NCBI GenBank assembly: GCA_029264035.1
Contig: JARICS010000042.1
Coordinates: 1 to 36,870 of the forward strand
DNA length: 36,870 nt
Origin: Dysgonamonadaceae bacterium
Lineage (GTDB): Bacteria; Bacteroidota; Bacteroidia; Bacteroidales; Dysgonomonadaceae
Direction of reading: 5' to 3'
A program made the position numbers and the translations under genes. The notes under the pieces are model-generated. The model saw only the letters and a program-made list of their open reading frames with translations, had not been told where the DNA came from and did no database searches. This document shows positions 24,555 through 33,988 of the stretch, piece after piece (position 1 is the stretch's first letter; each line of letters begins with the position of its first letter).

Positions 24555-25853
24555 TCACGCTTCACTATTTATAGTGAGCGTCAAAGCATCAGCCACTACA
24601 AAAGAACTACCGCCAATGAAAATGAAATCATTTTTATTAGCGTTTTCTTTTGCTGCTTTCAGCGCCAACTCAACAGTATTATACTTGTTCCCTTTCAGAC
24701 CATACTGCAGTGCAGTTTGAGCTAATATCTTCACATCAAGTGCTCTCTCTATCGATGCCTGCGTGAAATAGTAAACTGCATCTTTTGGAAGCATTGATAA
24801 AATGGATGATGCATCTTTATCATTGGCCACTCCAAACACTATGTGTAGTGTCTCGTAACTCTCCATACCCAATTGCTCTACTATGTAACGAACACCATGT
24901 TCGTTGTGACCCGTGTCACATACCACTTTTGGATTTTCTTGCAATGTTTGCCAGCGACCCATCAATCCTGTCAACTCTACTACATTGGCAAAACCTTCAT
25001 ACACTGCTTGATTGGGAATTTTATAATCCATTTTCATTAACTCGTGAATGGCAGTAAGCACAGTTCGTGCATTTTTGTTTTGCACCCATCCTCCCAATTC
25101 ACTTCGCAGGTTTTGATAACTATCGTTGTTCAATATCCATCCATCAGGAGTTATTTCAGAAGTGAAGTTATCCATAGTCTCTTCTGCAAAAACAATGGAT
25201 GCATTCTCTTCCTCAGCTTTTGCTGCAAATACTGCTCTAACTTCTTCGTTACCAGCTTCTCCAATCACAACAGGTGTATCGGGTTTTATAATACCTGCTT
25301 TCTCTGCTGCAATCTTCGGTAATGTGTTTCCAAGATATTGTATGTGATCAAACCCTATATTGGTGATAATGCTTAGGTTAGGCAAAATAATATTTGTGCT
25401 GTCCAATCGTCCTCCCAAACCAGTCTCTATAATAGCAACATCCAATTCCATATGTTTAAAATAGAGAAACGCCATCTCCATGGTCAGTTCAAAAAACGAG
25501 GGCATGATAGGCTCAAATGCTTCGCGATGATTTTTCACAAAATCAACCACGAACTGTTGGTCAATCATTTCGCCATTCACACGAATACGTTCACGAAAAT
25601 CGATGAGGTGGGGCGATGTATATAATCCCACTTTATACCCTGCTTTATTGAGCACTGCTGCCAAAAGATGCGAAGTAGATCCCTTGCCATTTGTTCCCGC
25701 CACATGAATGGTGCGGTAGCTTCTATGCGGATATCCAAAATGAGCATCGAGCGCAAGGCTATTGTCCAATCCTTCTTTATATGCAGATTGGCCCACACGT
25801 TGATAGGCAGGCATTTGGTTATAGAGATATGCAACAGTTTCTTCGTAATTCAT
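24555..25853 (-). CDS. folC: Folylpolyglutamate synthase / dihydrofolate synthase
   Basis: Mur-ligase-fold ATP enzyme that adds glutamate to dihydropteroate and to reduced folates. The ATP loop VAGTNGKGSTSHLLA (about 52-65) is followed by the family segments YTSPHLIDFRERI, METGLGGRLDSTN-like (observed IIETGLGGRLDSTN), ITNIGFDHIQYLGNTLPKIAAEKAGIIK, then ALTAIHEL-type central helix and the second-domain VCDTGHNEHGV. Length of 432 residues is normal. A short hairpin spans its last codons (24558-24580), possibly acting in termination. It lies 12 bp downstream of a GT2 gene. Single or dual activity cannot be decided from sequence. Confidence 0.95.
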   Translation of the reverse strand: MNYEETVAYLYNQMPAYQRVGQSAYKEGLDNSLALDAHFGYPHRSYRTIHVAGTNGKGSTSHLLAAVLNKAGYKVGLYTSPHLIDFRERIRVNGEMIDQQFVVDFVKNHREAFEPIMPSFFELTMEMAFLYFKHMELDVAIIETGLGGRLDSTNIILPNLSIITNIGFDHIQYLGNTLPKIAAEKAGIIKPDTPVVIGEAGNEEVRAVFAAKAEEENASIVFAEETMDNFTSEITPDGWILNNDSYQNLRSELGGWVQNKNARTVLTAIHELMKMDYKIPNQAVYEGFANVVELTGLMGRWQTLQENPKVVCDTGHNEHGVRYIVEQLGMESYETLHIVFGVANDKDASSILSMLPKDAVYYFTQASIERALDVKILAQTALQYGLKGNKYNTVELALKAAKENANKNDFIFIGGSSFVVADALTLTINSEA

Positions 25854-25865
25854 TGTTTTTGCAAT

Positions 25866-26630
25866 TTAATTTTTCTTTTTCTTCAAAAAATGTCTAATTG
25901 TTGTCCAGCCCTTCACAAAGTAGAGTCGTGGTAATAAGTGAAGCTTCTCTTGCCAACTGTCCATTTCTTTTATGATGGCAATATTCTCTGCCAGTCCCCT
26001 TGCACGCTGACTGTTAGAAAGACCTGTTCGGTCATAAATGGTTATAGGAATAGGTAATCTTCTGAAAACAGTTTCTTCTAAACTAAGTTGTTTGTAAAGT
26101 TTGAAATCGGCTGACAGCTTATATTTCTCATCAAAAGGGAACTTCCGCAATAGTGAAGTACGTGTGAAAACAGCTTGATGACAAAAAGGCATTCGGTGTA
26201 TGCGAGTTATTTCTTCTGGGGCCTCTTTTAAATGTAGTTCATTGTTACTCGATGTAAATATGTCTCCATATACAACATCGGTTCCTTTAGTAAGCTCTTG
26301 GCTCACTTTGGTCAACACATCCTTATCCACAAAGACATCACCAGCATTCATAAAAATGATCCATTCGCCCTTTGACACGTATACTGCTTTGTTCATAGCA
26401 TGATAAATACCACTGTCGGATTCGGATACAAAATGGTCTATAGACTCACTAAAGCGTTCAACTATTTTCTGTGTTCCATCTATCGATGCTCCATCTATCA
26501 CTACATATTGTTTGTTCGGAAAGCTTTGTTCTATTACGCTTTTCAACGTTTTCTCAATCATGCTTGCAGAGTTGTAGCAAACAGTAACAACGGTGACAAG
26601 TGGATTTTGATTTGATTTTATATTGACCAA
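25866..26630 (-). CDS. Glycosyltransferase family 2 (WcaA-type)
   Basis: A 254-residue GT-A fold transferase using a nucleotide-sugar donor. It begins NPLVTVVTVCYNSASMIEKTLKSV, then YVVIDGASIDGTQKIV, SESDSGIYHAMNKAV (the first acidic pair of this subgroup), GEWIIFMNAGDVF (replacing DxD by NAGD, as common in this subgroup), and KYKLSADFKLYKQL. The C-terminal part ends in a basic tail (RHFLKKKKN), perhaps membrane-associated. Such enzymes act in surface polysaccharide or lipid glycan assembly; donor and acceptor are unknown. It precedes folC by 12 bp and they are likely cotranscribed without functional link. Confidence 0.9.
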   Translation of the reverse strand: MVNIKSNQNPLVTVVTVCYNSASMIEKTLKSVIEQSFPNKQYVVIDGASIDGTQKIVERFSESIDHFVSESDSGIYHAMNKAVYVSKGEWIIFMNAGDVFVDKDVLTKVSQELTKGTDVVYGDIFTSSNNELHLKEAPEEITRIHRMPFCHQAVFTRTSLLRKFPFDEKYKLSADFKLYKQLSLEETVFRRLPIPITIYDRTGLSNSQRARGLAENIAIIKEMDSWQEKLHLLPRLYFVKGWTTIRHFLKKKKN

Positions 26631-26671
26631 GCTGTTGAATTATTTATGTGAATTGAACGGTTATAAAAGAT

Positions 26672-26706
26672 AAGAAAAGGTGACTTTATGAAATTCAACT
26701 TTTCTT
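26672..26706 (-). terminator. Probable terminator after the DPP III gene
   Basis: On the minus strand an 8-bp stem AAGAAAAG (26706-26699) with CTTTTCTT (26679-26672) around a 19-nt loop is followed by ATCTTTTAT. It begins 8 bp after the DPP III stop codon at 26714. The stem is AT-rich and the T run is broken, so confidence is moderate. Confidence 0.45.
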
Positions 26707-26713
26707 CTCTTAT

Positions 26714-28771
26714 TTAATTGATGTTTGGTAGCGCCGTGGATTGGTTTGAGTAGCGCAAGTGTTGTTTGACATAGTCTTCGTCATAGGATACAGTCACATC
26801 AATAACTTCACCTTTATCGTTTTTCACTAATTTGTAAACCGGGTTTACAAAACCACGATAGGGTGACAAGCTCAATGCTTCGTAACGCTCCAACACCTCT
26901 TCATGAATGGGACGGTTTACTTTCACTGCATAAGTTTCTATAAGCTTCTTGCCTGCTTCAAAATCGCCAGTAGATTTTATGCGTTGTATTTCTGCAAGCA
27001 ATTCGCCAAACAGATCGCGCACTTTTTCATAATCATTTATCACAATAAAGGTTTTGCCATCGCGTTGTTTCATTTCGACAGCTTTTGACTCTCTTGCGTG
27101 TTCAAGTATCCATGTAGCAATGAGTTGACGATTGCGCATGTGAGCTTGTTCTACATCTTTACCAGGTTGAATGCGTGTGAGTTGTGTCATAGCGCCATTC
27201 ATCAAGTAGCTGTAGTATTGTGCTTTGTATGCATCACTATTAGGCAATAAGCCAAGCTCTACCAACTTTGGATCGCCCAAATAGTACAAACCAAACAAGT
27301 CGGCACGTGTCTCTTCAATGGGGCTACCATATGCTTTGAGGGCATCGCTATCTACACCAGGAAGCAATTTGCCAGAGCCATGTCCTAAACATTCGTGTAG
27401 GTCGGTGTGCAAGTTGCCAGTAAGAGAACCATAATCTTTGGCCAGTTTTACTTCTTCGTCGCTCCACATAAACTCTTCAGCAAAACCATTTCCAAGAGAT
27501 GCATTGTTATAGGCATCTGTTATGTTTTGAATAGTTACCGATTTTGAACCATAATCACGACGTATCCAATTAGCATTGGGTAGGTTAATGCCAATAGGAG
27601 TTGAAGGATAGCAGTCCCCACCTAACATTGCTACGTTAATTACCTTAGCCGACACACCTTTTACCTCTTCTTTTTTGAATTGTTTATCAACAGGAGAGTT
27701 GTCTTCAAACCATTGTGCATTGTTGCTAATAATTTCTGTTCGTTTTGTAGCTTCCATGTCTTTGAAGTTTACAATCGATTCCCAAGTTCCTTTCATACCT
27801 AATGGGTCTGTATAGGTTTCTGTAAATCCATTTACAAAGTCAATTCTCGAATCCAAATCTTTTACCCAAAGCACAGAATAGTCATCATACTTTTTCAAAC
27901 TACCTGTCTTATAGAAATCGATAAGAGAAAGAATTACTTGTTTTTGGTTATCGTTTTCGGCAACATTAGCAGCTTTCTCCAACCATTTCACAACTCGCTC
28001 AAGAGCAGGAGAGTACATTCCTCCTATTTTATATACCTGTTCGGTTACAACGCCATTCTCTTTTACTAATTTGCTGTTGAGGCCGTAAGAAATGGGAGTG
28101 TTGTCATTGGGGTCTTTCATTTTATTGTAGAAGGCATCTACTTCTTTTTCAGTTACACCTTCATAAAAGTTGACAGCTGATGTTTGTACTAAATCTACTC
28201 CAGCAGTCTGATTGATGCGCTTTGGCATAACGGCAGGGTCGAATAGGATAGGAGTAAGTGTTTCGATGAGTTTGCTAGCAGAAGCTCCGTCTTTCACAGG
28301 CATACGAGCAGGGTCAACTGAGTTGATCAACTGTGCAAAATACTCTTTAGAGAACTCGGGAATCATTTTATCTTCCGAATAATGATGGTGTATTCCATTA
28401 GCCATCCACACACGTTTTAGGTAAGTTTCGAAGTTCTTGAAATCTTCTGTGGTTTTATCACCAAAGTAATTTTCATAAATACCTTCCAATGTGCGACGAA
28501 TGGTCAAGTTATATTTGTTGTGCTGATCATACAATATATCTCTTCCCTCAAGTGCAGCTTCTGATAGGTAATAAATCAGTTCTTTTTGTTGAAGAGACAA
28601 ATCTTCAAAGCCTGGAACTTGATAACGGAGTATTTCTACATCCGCAAATTGATCTGCAATGTACTCAAATGGCGTGTCTTGCGCCGATTGTTCTTCTGTT
28701 CCTGCTTTAGTGCCACTGTTGCATCCTGCAAGCAAGAAAAGGGTTGATAGCATAAAAAAAAGTTTTTTCAT
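26714..28771 (-). CDS. Dipeptidyl peptidase III-like zinc peptidase (M49), lipoprotein
   Basis: A 685-residue M49 metallopeptidase removing dipeptides from the N-termini of peptides. With the start at 28771 (MKKLFFML) there is a clear lipoprotein signal: FLLAGC with Cys17, so it is probably membrane-anchored on the periplasmic or outer side. The zinc motif is HECLGH (His459, Glu460, His464) with the third ligand in EETRADLFGLYYL (about 486-487); HECLGH rather than HELLGH is the form known from Bacteroides DPP III. The frame extends 12 codons upstream into the predicted promoter. It is a single gene with its own -7 element and terminator. Confidence 0.93.
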   Translation of the reverse strand: MKKLFFMLSTLFLLAGCNSGTKAGTEEQSAQDTPFEYIADQFADVEILRYQVPGFEDLSLQQKELIYYLSEAALEGRDILYDQHNKYNLTIRRTLEGIYENYFGDKTTEDFKNFETYLKRVWMANGIHHHYSEDKMIPEFSKEYFAQLINSVDPARMPVKDGASASKLIETLTPILFDPAVMPKRINQTAGVDLVQTSAVNFYEGVTEKEVDAFYNKMKDPNDNTPISYGLNSKLVKENGVVTEQVYKIGGMYSPALERVVKWLEKAANVAENDNQKQVILSLIDFYKTGSLKKYDDYSVLWVKDLDSRIDFVNGFTETYTDPLGMKGTWESIVNFKDMEATKRTEIISNNAQWFEDNSPVDKQFKKEEVKGVSAKVINVAMLGGDCYPSTPIGINLPNANWIRRDYGSKSVTIQNITDAYNNASLGNGFAEEFMWSDEEVKLAKDYGSLTGNLHTDLHECLGHGSGKLLPGVDSDALKAYGSPIEETRADLFGLYYLGDPKLVELGLLPNSDAYKAQYYSYLMNGAMTQLTRIQPGKDVEQAHMRNRQLIATWILEHARESKAVEMKQRDGKTFIVINDYEKVRDLFGELLAEIQRIKSTGDFEAGKKLIETYAVKVNRPIHEEVLERYEALSLSPYRGFVNPVYKLVKNDKGEVIDVTVSYDEDYVKQHLRYSNQSTALPNIN

Positions 28772-28795
28772 TGTTATTATTTTTGTTGTTTGATA

Positions 28796-28803
28796 CAAAG
28801 ATA
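28796..28803 (-). promoter_or_regulatory. -7 element TATCTTTG for the DPP III gene
   Basis: Exact TAnnTTTG on the minus strand, 24 bp before the ATG at 28771; it implies a ~20-nt leader and rules out the longer reading frame start at 28807. No clear -33 TTG. Confidence 0.5.
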
Positions 28804-29397
28804 GCAAAAAAGTAATTAACTGTGGATATAGTGGATTCTTCTAAAATTGTGTTTTTGTTTCTATCAAGAAGGTTTATTTGGATACTTATATTATTTTTGC
28901 GACTGCAGAAGTGTCAATTTGCAAATAATAGGTCGTTTTTTTTACAATTCACTCAAGGATGTGGCGTAAAACAGTAAGAAATCCAATCCACGGCTGTGGA
29001 TTGGATTTCTATGTCATGAAAATTGAATCTACAGTTGTAGAAATGTTTTGAATCGCTAAAATGGTGGTTTTTTGAACAAATAGGGGAGAAAAATGCCGTG
29101 AAAAAATACAAAGCAGCCTAAGTTTGAAAAATCAACGAATGAAAAGTGAATTTTACATCGGGAATTAAATCTTTAAGGTATGAAGGAAGCAAATTAGGGC
29201 AACAAAACGGAAAATAATGTGTTTTCAAACATTTCCCCCGTGGTAGATGCAATTTTCAACTGTTTTAAACCTTTTCCCCGCCTACAAAGTGTTTTGTATA
29301 AGATATGAGAATAGATTCCCAAATACGTTCAACTAATAAATCAATACGAAGCGTCAACAAATTGCGGTTATTTCCACTACATGTTGACAAAGAAAAA
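28804..29397. other. Gene-free stretch between the DPP III and GH42 genes
   Basis: No credible protein gene is found on either strand in this ~600 bp. A TATTTTTG on the plus strand at 28892-28899 could be a -7 element for an unannotated short transcript running into the 15-bp palindrome at 28977-29010. The rest is AT-rich with scattered short palindromes such as CTACAGTTGTAG at 29029-29040. Function unknown. Confidence 0.4.
28977..29010. repeat. Perfect 15-bp inverted repeat with 4-nt loop
   Basis: AGAAATCCAATCCAC (28977-28991) and GTGGATTGGATTTCT (28996-29010) are exact reverse complements around GGCT. No T run follows on either strand, so it is not a typical intrinsic terminator. It lies 500 bp past the GH42 stop and 200 bp before the DPP III start. 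Confidence 0.75.
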
Positions 29398-29456
29398 TCG
29401 ACTTGCCTACGAAATTGCATCTATTTTAAACAGTTGCAATAGCGTTGACAAGTCGA
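29398..29456 (-). terminator. Branched terminator after the GH42 gene
   Basis: On the minus strand TCGACTTG (29456-29449) pairs perfectly with CAAGTCGA (29405-29398) and is followed by TTTTTCTTT. Inside is a second stem, ATTGC with GCAAT (about 29413-29440). It lies 54 bp after the stop at 29510. The long interior makes it less compact than usual. Confidence 0.5.
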
Positions 29457-29509
29457 AATGTTATAATTAATATGGAATTATTATATTGATAAAGAAGAGA
29501 AAAGATGAA

Positions 29510-31813
29510 TCAATTTTGCACTATTTCCCATACATTCACTTGTTTAGGAGCAATCATAGTCTTTAATTCCAAAACCCTTCCATTGCTCTTTTGAGTTTTC
29601 ACCTCGTTTTCAATTATATTCCTTATTGTAAAATTGCCGCTATTTTCTACATCTAAATTAATAGATATCTCTTCATCTTCGTCGCTATGGTTTATTATGT
29701 AGATGATAGAACTTTGATTGTTTCTTTGCAATCTTACTTCAACTTGCTTAGAAGTTCTTCCATCAAGTGAGGTTGTAAATGGTCTATCAACATTGGCCCA
29801 CTCTAAAAGATTTACAAAAAACTTATCATTGATAGCATTTACTTCAGAAAAGTTGCCCATACCAAGGAATGACCCTGCTAACATTGCCTCACCTTTTCCG
29901 AAAGTAGTGTTTACCAATGCAGGAGCTCCTTGAGAATTTGTTGCTAATACATTTACATTATGGCCTTCTAAAGGGGTTAACGATTGTTCAAATAGTGAGC
30001 CTTTCAGCGTGTCTCCCATTTTTAGACCTTTAAGAACAGGGTGCTTATTATCAGTTAATGAAAGACCTATGTTATCTCCCATGCGAACTTCACTTTCGCG
30101 AACACCAAAAACCTCTTGTAAACCGAGTCCAGGAATAATCTCAGAGGCATACCCTCTATTATCGTTCCATGCTAAACGAGCTTCAGCTAAAACATACCCA
30201 CCATTTCTAACAAACTCTTTCAGTCCTTCAGCAGCTTCAGTTGTAAACATGAGCGGAAAAGGCACAATTATTAATTTGTATTGTGATAATTGTTTTTGTT
30301 CAAGATGCTCTCTGTGAATAAAATCAACAGGAATATTATGATTGGCAAACGACTGAAAATAGCCTATAAGTGAATTGGTGAGCGCTCCAGGATAATCACG
30401 TTGTTGCATTCCTCCCACCATTTGGGTTAGTGGATTATAAACTATACCTATTTGTGATTTCTCTGGTGTTGAGGATAAAAATAGTTTTTGATTTTTATCT
30501 ACAATTGCAGCTAATTCCCCAGCTTTTTCAGCTCTATCAGTAATAGTTCCATCGAGATTTATTAACCCGTAACCATCAGCTTCATAACCAGATGACATGG
30601 GGTAATATGAAAATATGTTTACTCCTTTAGCCCCTTTTGCTATGGCAGACCACGCCCATATTCGATGGTCATCGGCTGTAACAGGGTTACTTATCATAAG
30701 AGAAACTGTTCCTTTACCTGCCTGAAGTTCACCCACATACCATCCACCTTTCTCACGATTGGCACTTCTGGTGAAATCCATTACAGTTCGTAGTGTGGTT
30801 ACAGACCACGCTCTGTCAGGATGATTGTGTTTGGGGTATATCGACACTCCATAGAAATCCAAAGGTTTAGCCATCATAAAATCATCTGTTGCACCATAGC
30901 CATTATGTGGTGATTGAAAAAGAGAAGCTCCCACAGCATGAGCAGTAATGAGATGGTCGGGGTCTGCTTTACGAATGGCATTATAGCGATTCTGCATGTC
31001 CGATTGCAGTTTTTCGTAAATAAATGTTTTCCAATCTATAAAGTCTGTATAACTAAGAATAGTGCTAAAGCGTGGGGGGTCAACTAAGCTCCAATCAGTA
31101 AGATTGCGATGCCAAGCTTGGTTTAAGTTGTCTAATGTACCGTACTTCTCTTTTAACCAATCACGAAATTTATCTTTTGTGCCTGGACAAAAACAGAACT
31201 GCACATTTGATACATAATCTATTGAAGCCCAGTTTATAATGTGTGGTTCACTCCAGAGATCCCATCCAAATAGGCTTGGATAAGAAGTAGCAACTTTTGC
31301 AAGTTCTGTGTAAAAATCAAGTACAACTTCACCATAATCATCGTTATCTGTACAAGCACCAGGCGAAGATTGAGGGACAACTTTACTACCACTCTGCGTT
31401 TCGTAAAGCGCATGAGGAAATTGTTGTGCAACCCAGTCTGGTGCAGAGTCAACATAAACTTGAATAAAAACACGCAGTCCTACTTCGTCTGCTAAGCGCA
31501 TCAAAAGACGAAGGTTTTCAAAATTATACTTTCCTTGTTCAGGTTCACAGGTTGACCATTCAACCCAAGTACGTACAGTATTAAAGCCTAATTCCTTTAT
31601 TTGCATTAGATCAGCACGCCACTCCTTTTCCGAATCCTCAGTAATCTTAGAGAGCATTGGAGCACGTGACTTTCCTCCGCTATACCATACTGAGAATGGG
31701 AAGTAGTCTTTGATATTTGTGTCAGATGCATCTTGCGCAATTGAAGCAGAAGAAAAAGAAACAAATAGAAGAAGAATTAAAAAATACTTTAGTTTAAAAG
31801 TTTTCATTGTCAT
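29510..31813 (-). CDS. Secreted GH42-type beta-galactosidase-like glycosidase
   Basis: A 767-residue exported protein (signal peptide about 1-26, ending SSASIAQ). The (beta/alpha)8 barrel of the GH42 kind spans about 38-440: GFNTVRTWVEWSTCEPEQGKY, DLWSEPHI with the predicted acid/base Glu189, and WYVGELQAG with the predicted nucleophile Glu362. A glutamine-amidotransferase-like domain follows (about 455-660, with YKLIIVPFPLMFTTEA and FGKGEAMLAGSFLG), then a C-terminal beta domain (about 690-767). The usual N-E pair before the acid/base is S-E-P here, so the exact substrate is open; beta-galactosides are the family default. It is 240 bp downstream of the SIS-domain gene and probably works with the ROK/MFS/SIS genes. 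Confidence 0.88.
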   Translation of the reverse strand: MTMKTFKLKYFLILLLFVSFSSASIAQDASDTNIKDYFPFSVWYSGGKSRAPMLSKITEDSEKEWRADLMQIKELGFNTVRTWVEWSTCEPEQGKYNFENLRLLMRLADEVGLRVFIQVYVDSAPDWVAQQFPHALYETQSGSKVVPQSSPGACTDNDDYGEVVLDFYTELAKVATSYPSLFGWDLWSEPHIINWASIDYVSNVQFCFCPGTKDKFRDWLKEKYGTLDNLNQAWHRNLTDWSLVDPPRFSTILSYTDFIDWKTFIYEKLQSDMQNRYNAIRKADPDHLITAHAVGASLFQSPHNGYGATDDFMMAKPLDFYGVSIYPKHNHPDRAWSVTTLRTVMDFTRSANREKGGWYVGELQAGKGTVSLMISNPVTADDHRIWAWSAIAKGAKGVNIFSYYPMSSGYEADGYGLINLDGTITDRAEKAGELAAIVDKNQKLFLSSTPEKSQIGIVYNPLTQMVGGMQQRDYPGALTNSLIGYFQSFANHNIPVDFIHREHLEQKQLSQYKLIIVPFPLMFTTEAAEGLKEFVRNGGYVLAEARLAWNDNRGYASEIIPGLGLQEVFGVRESEVRMGDNIGLSLTDNKHPVLKGLKMGDTLKGSLFEQSLTPLEGHNVNVLATNSQGAPALVNTTFGKGEAMLAGSFLGMGNFSEVNAINDKFFVNLLEWANVDRPFTTSLDGRTSKQVEVRLQRNNQSSIIYIINHSDEDEEISINLDVENSGNFTIRNIIENEVKTQKSNGRVLELKTMIAPKQVNVWEIVQN

Positions 31814-31888
31814 AGATATGTATATATAAATTGTTTTTTTTATTTGATGTGTTTAATATCCGCTTCATGCTTTTTACACCATGCTTAA

Positions 31889-31930
31889 CTTGTACAAAGC
31901 GTGTGGGTTAAACCACACGCTTTGTACAAG
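31889..31930. repeat. Perfect 18-bp inverted repeat upstream of the GH42 gene
   Basis: CTTGTACAAAGCGTGTGG (31889-31906) and CCACACGCTTTGTACAAG (31913-31930) are exact reverse complements around the six bases GTTAAA. It lies 126 bp after the SIS-domain gene stop and 76 bp before the GH42 start. There is no T run on either strand. It could end or stabilise the upstream message, or be an operator or protein-binding palindrome for the GH42 gene. Confidence 0.8.
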
Positions 31931-32055
31931 AGATAAGTCGGTATTGTTAAGTGATATTTCATTTCACTATCTACATAATTTTTAAGATGTTCAATATCGT
32001 AAAAAACACTGAATATATCTCCCCTTTAAGAAATAATATCTTTATAAATTCTTAT

Positions 32056-32817
32056 TTATAGCGATTTCACTCTTTTCTTATATTCTCCTATTGCATCATC
32101 CAATCGTTCTCTGGCAGTTGTATCTCCAGGTATATTGTGTGAAGGATGTATGTATAATTTTACACCTCTCTCTTCAAGAATTTCGGCAACAGTGGTGATT
32201 GTCATCCAAACCAATGTGATAAAACCAAGTGTTGAAAGAGGTCCAACTTTATCGAAGTGGTTTTTTAATGGCACAGAAGCATCTTCAAGTTTTACACATG
32301 AATCTACTACAACATCGGCCAATTCAAATAAAGTTTTGCCAGATGAGTGGCGAGTTGTTTTTCCTTCTGCTTCCGAAGCCGATCCGTATACGATTACTTT
32401 CATACCCCGTTTTTTAGCTTCAAGTGCAACGTCTATATTCACAGCGTTTATACCAGTGTGCGAAAATAACCATATTGCATCTTCAGCGTCAAAGTCGTAG
32501 TTTTTCATTATCTCAACTCCGTATCCTTCTGTTCTTTCAAGGAAAAGAAATTGATGTATACCCATTTGACCAATTATTTGAGTGAAAAAAGTGAGAGGCA
32601 TTTCTACTAACGGATGAAATCCAACAAAACTTCCAATTCGTGGATACATTTCTTCCACAGGTATTGTAGCATGACCACAACCAAATGTGTGAACCCATTT
32701 TTTCTTCTCAATAGCATCAGCCATTATTGTAGCTGCTACTTTAATATTTTCAAGTTGCGTTTGTTCAATTTTCTCCATTGTTTTGTACGCGTTTTCTAAC
32801 CACTGTAGTGCTAACAT
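32056..32817 (-). CDS. SIS-domain sugar isomerase-like protein (UPF0309 type)
   Basis: A 253-residue cytoplasmic protein with one SIS (sugar isomerase) fold: an N-terminal helix pair (ALQWLENAYKTMEKIEQTQL), the first nucleotide-like loop WVHTFGCGHATIPVEEMYPR, then LFSHTGINAVNIDVALEAKKRGMKVIVYGS, the second loop typical of phosphosugar-binding SIS domains, and NHFDKVGPLSTLGFITLVW. This matches the UPF0309 family, presumed to act on phosphorylated sugars or amino sugars; substrate unknown. It is 13 bp downstream of the MFS gene, in the order ROK kinase, transporter, SIS, glycosidase, so a phosphorylated sugar made by the ROK kinase is a likely ligand. Confidence 0.87.
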   Translation of the reverse strand: MLALQWLENAYKTMEKIEQTQLENIKVAATIMADAIEKKKWVHTFGCGHATIPVEEMYPRIGSFVGFHPLVEMPLTFFTQIIGQMGIHQFLFLERTEGYGVEIMKNYDFDAEDAIWLFSHTGINAVNIDVALEAKKRGMKVIVYGSASEAEGKTTRHSSGKTLFELADVVVDSCVKLEDASVPLKNHFDKVGPLSTLGFITLVWMTITTVAEILEERGVKLYIHPSHNIPGDTTARERLDDAIGEYKKRVKSL

Positions 32818-32830
32818 AATTGTAAATTTT

Positions 32831-33988
32831 TTAATGTTTGATTTTAAAAGTTTTTCTGTTTAATAATAATATAGTTATTAGAGAGACAATCATTAGTAGC
32901 GGATACAAAACTGGCGCTATAGTTCCTGTAAATACACCCGTCATACTGTTTAATATATTATTCCCAATAAGAGATATAACTAAAGCTATACTAAAAGCTG
33001 TACCTGATAAAGAAGAGTAGAGAGCTCCTATTTTACCCAAAATAATTGGAAAGGTTGATGCTAATCCCATTCCTATACATGCCATACCCATAAGGGTTGT
33101 GACATAAGTTGGTTTAATGAGTAAAAGATATCCAACAATGGCAAGTAGGAGACTGAATATCAAGATTTTGTTTGGATCTACTCTTTTCAACATCCATACA
33201 AGTATTATTCTGGCCAATGTCAAAGCTAAAATCATGACTGTTATACTCAAAAGAGCTGTTTGCTGACTTGTAAATGCGTTATTTACAAGATAAAGCACAG
33301 TCCAATTATTGGTAGATCCCTCTATACCACTTTGAAAAAATAGAATAAAAGCCAAGAGCAATAAATGCTTATTGCGCAATAGTTTGAAGCTTTTTCTTAT
33401 GGGAAATCCTTGCTGATGCTTGGGGAGAGGGTAGGTGATAACAATACAATAAATAAGTCCTACTCCAAAAATAACTTCTAAGCTTCTTATTATTTGGCTG
33501 TAAGTATAGATGTCGCCTAAATTGCTTAATAATAAGGGTATTCCAAGTGCTCCAATTCCGTAGAAAACTCCCAGAAAACTCAGTTTTGACTCTCTTTTGG
33601 TATCGTTATATATGTCTGAAACCATTGCATTGGTCTCTCCATTCAAAATACCCCCTCCCAAACCTATACCCATAATAGAGAGTTGTACAAAAAGTATATC
33701 TTCAAATAACATCATCCCTTCCAGCCCAAGAAGCACCAATGCCGAACTTACAATTAGTAATGCTTTATAGCCGTATCGGTCAACAATTGGACCAAATATT
33801 GTGGATCCAATGAGCATCCCTACTGGTAGAAATGCTACTAAAGTTGTTGCTTGAGCTGTGTTGAGAGAAAATTTAGCAGACAATAAAGGTAATAATGCAC
33901 CCATGACCATCATTGATACACCAAAAAGAGACATTCCAATGCATGCTGCAATAAAAACTTGTGCAACTTTATAAGGTTTCGTTTTCAT
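32831..33988 (-). CDS. MFS sugar transporter
   Basis: A 385-residue (start MKTKPYKVAQ at 33988) major-facilitator protein with about twelve hydrophobic helices. The N-terminal half shows the loop FGPIVDRYGYKALL between helices 2 and 3, the MFS signature; GIGLGGGILNGETNAMVSD is in the fourth to fifth helix region, as in fucose/glucose-type MFS proteins. The central loop is basic (KHQQGFPIRKSFKLLRNKH). The start overlaps the end of the ROK gene by 20 bp, a sign of coupled translation; a longer frame would overlap by 56 bp. Substrate inferred to be the sugar released by the cluster's glycosidase. Confidence 0.88.
   Translation of the reverse strand: MKTKPYKVAQVFIAACIGMSLFGVSMMVMGALLPLLSAKFSLNTAQATTLVAFLPVGMLIGSTIFGPIVDRYGYKALLIVSSALVLLGLEGMMLFEDILFVQLSIMGIGLGGGILNGETNAMVSDIYNDTKRESKLSFLGVFYGIGALGIPLLLSNLGDIYTYSQIIRSLEVIFGVGLIYCIVITYPLPKHQQGFPIRKSFKLLRNKHLLLLAFILFFQSGIEGSTNNWTVLYLVNNAFTSQQTALLSITVMILALTLARIILVWMLKRVDPNKILIFSLLLAIVGYLLLIKPTYVTTLMGMACIGMGLASTFPIILGKIGALYSSLSGTAFSIALVISLIGNNILNSMTGVFTGTIAPVLYPLLMIVSLITILLLNRKTFKIKH

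Noticed and set aside
29384..29450. TTGACA-like words as sigma-70 -35 boxes
   Set aside because: Bacteroidetes primary sigma does not use this element; the words are part of the branched terminator.
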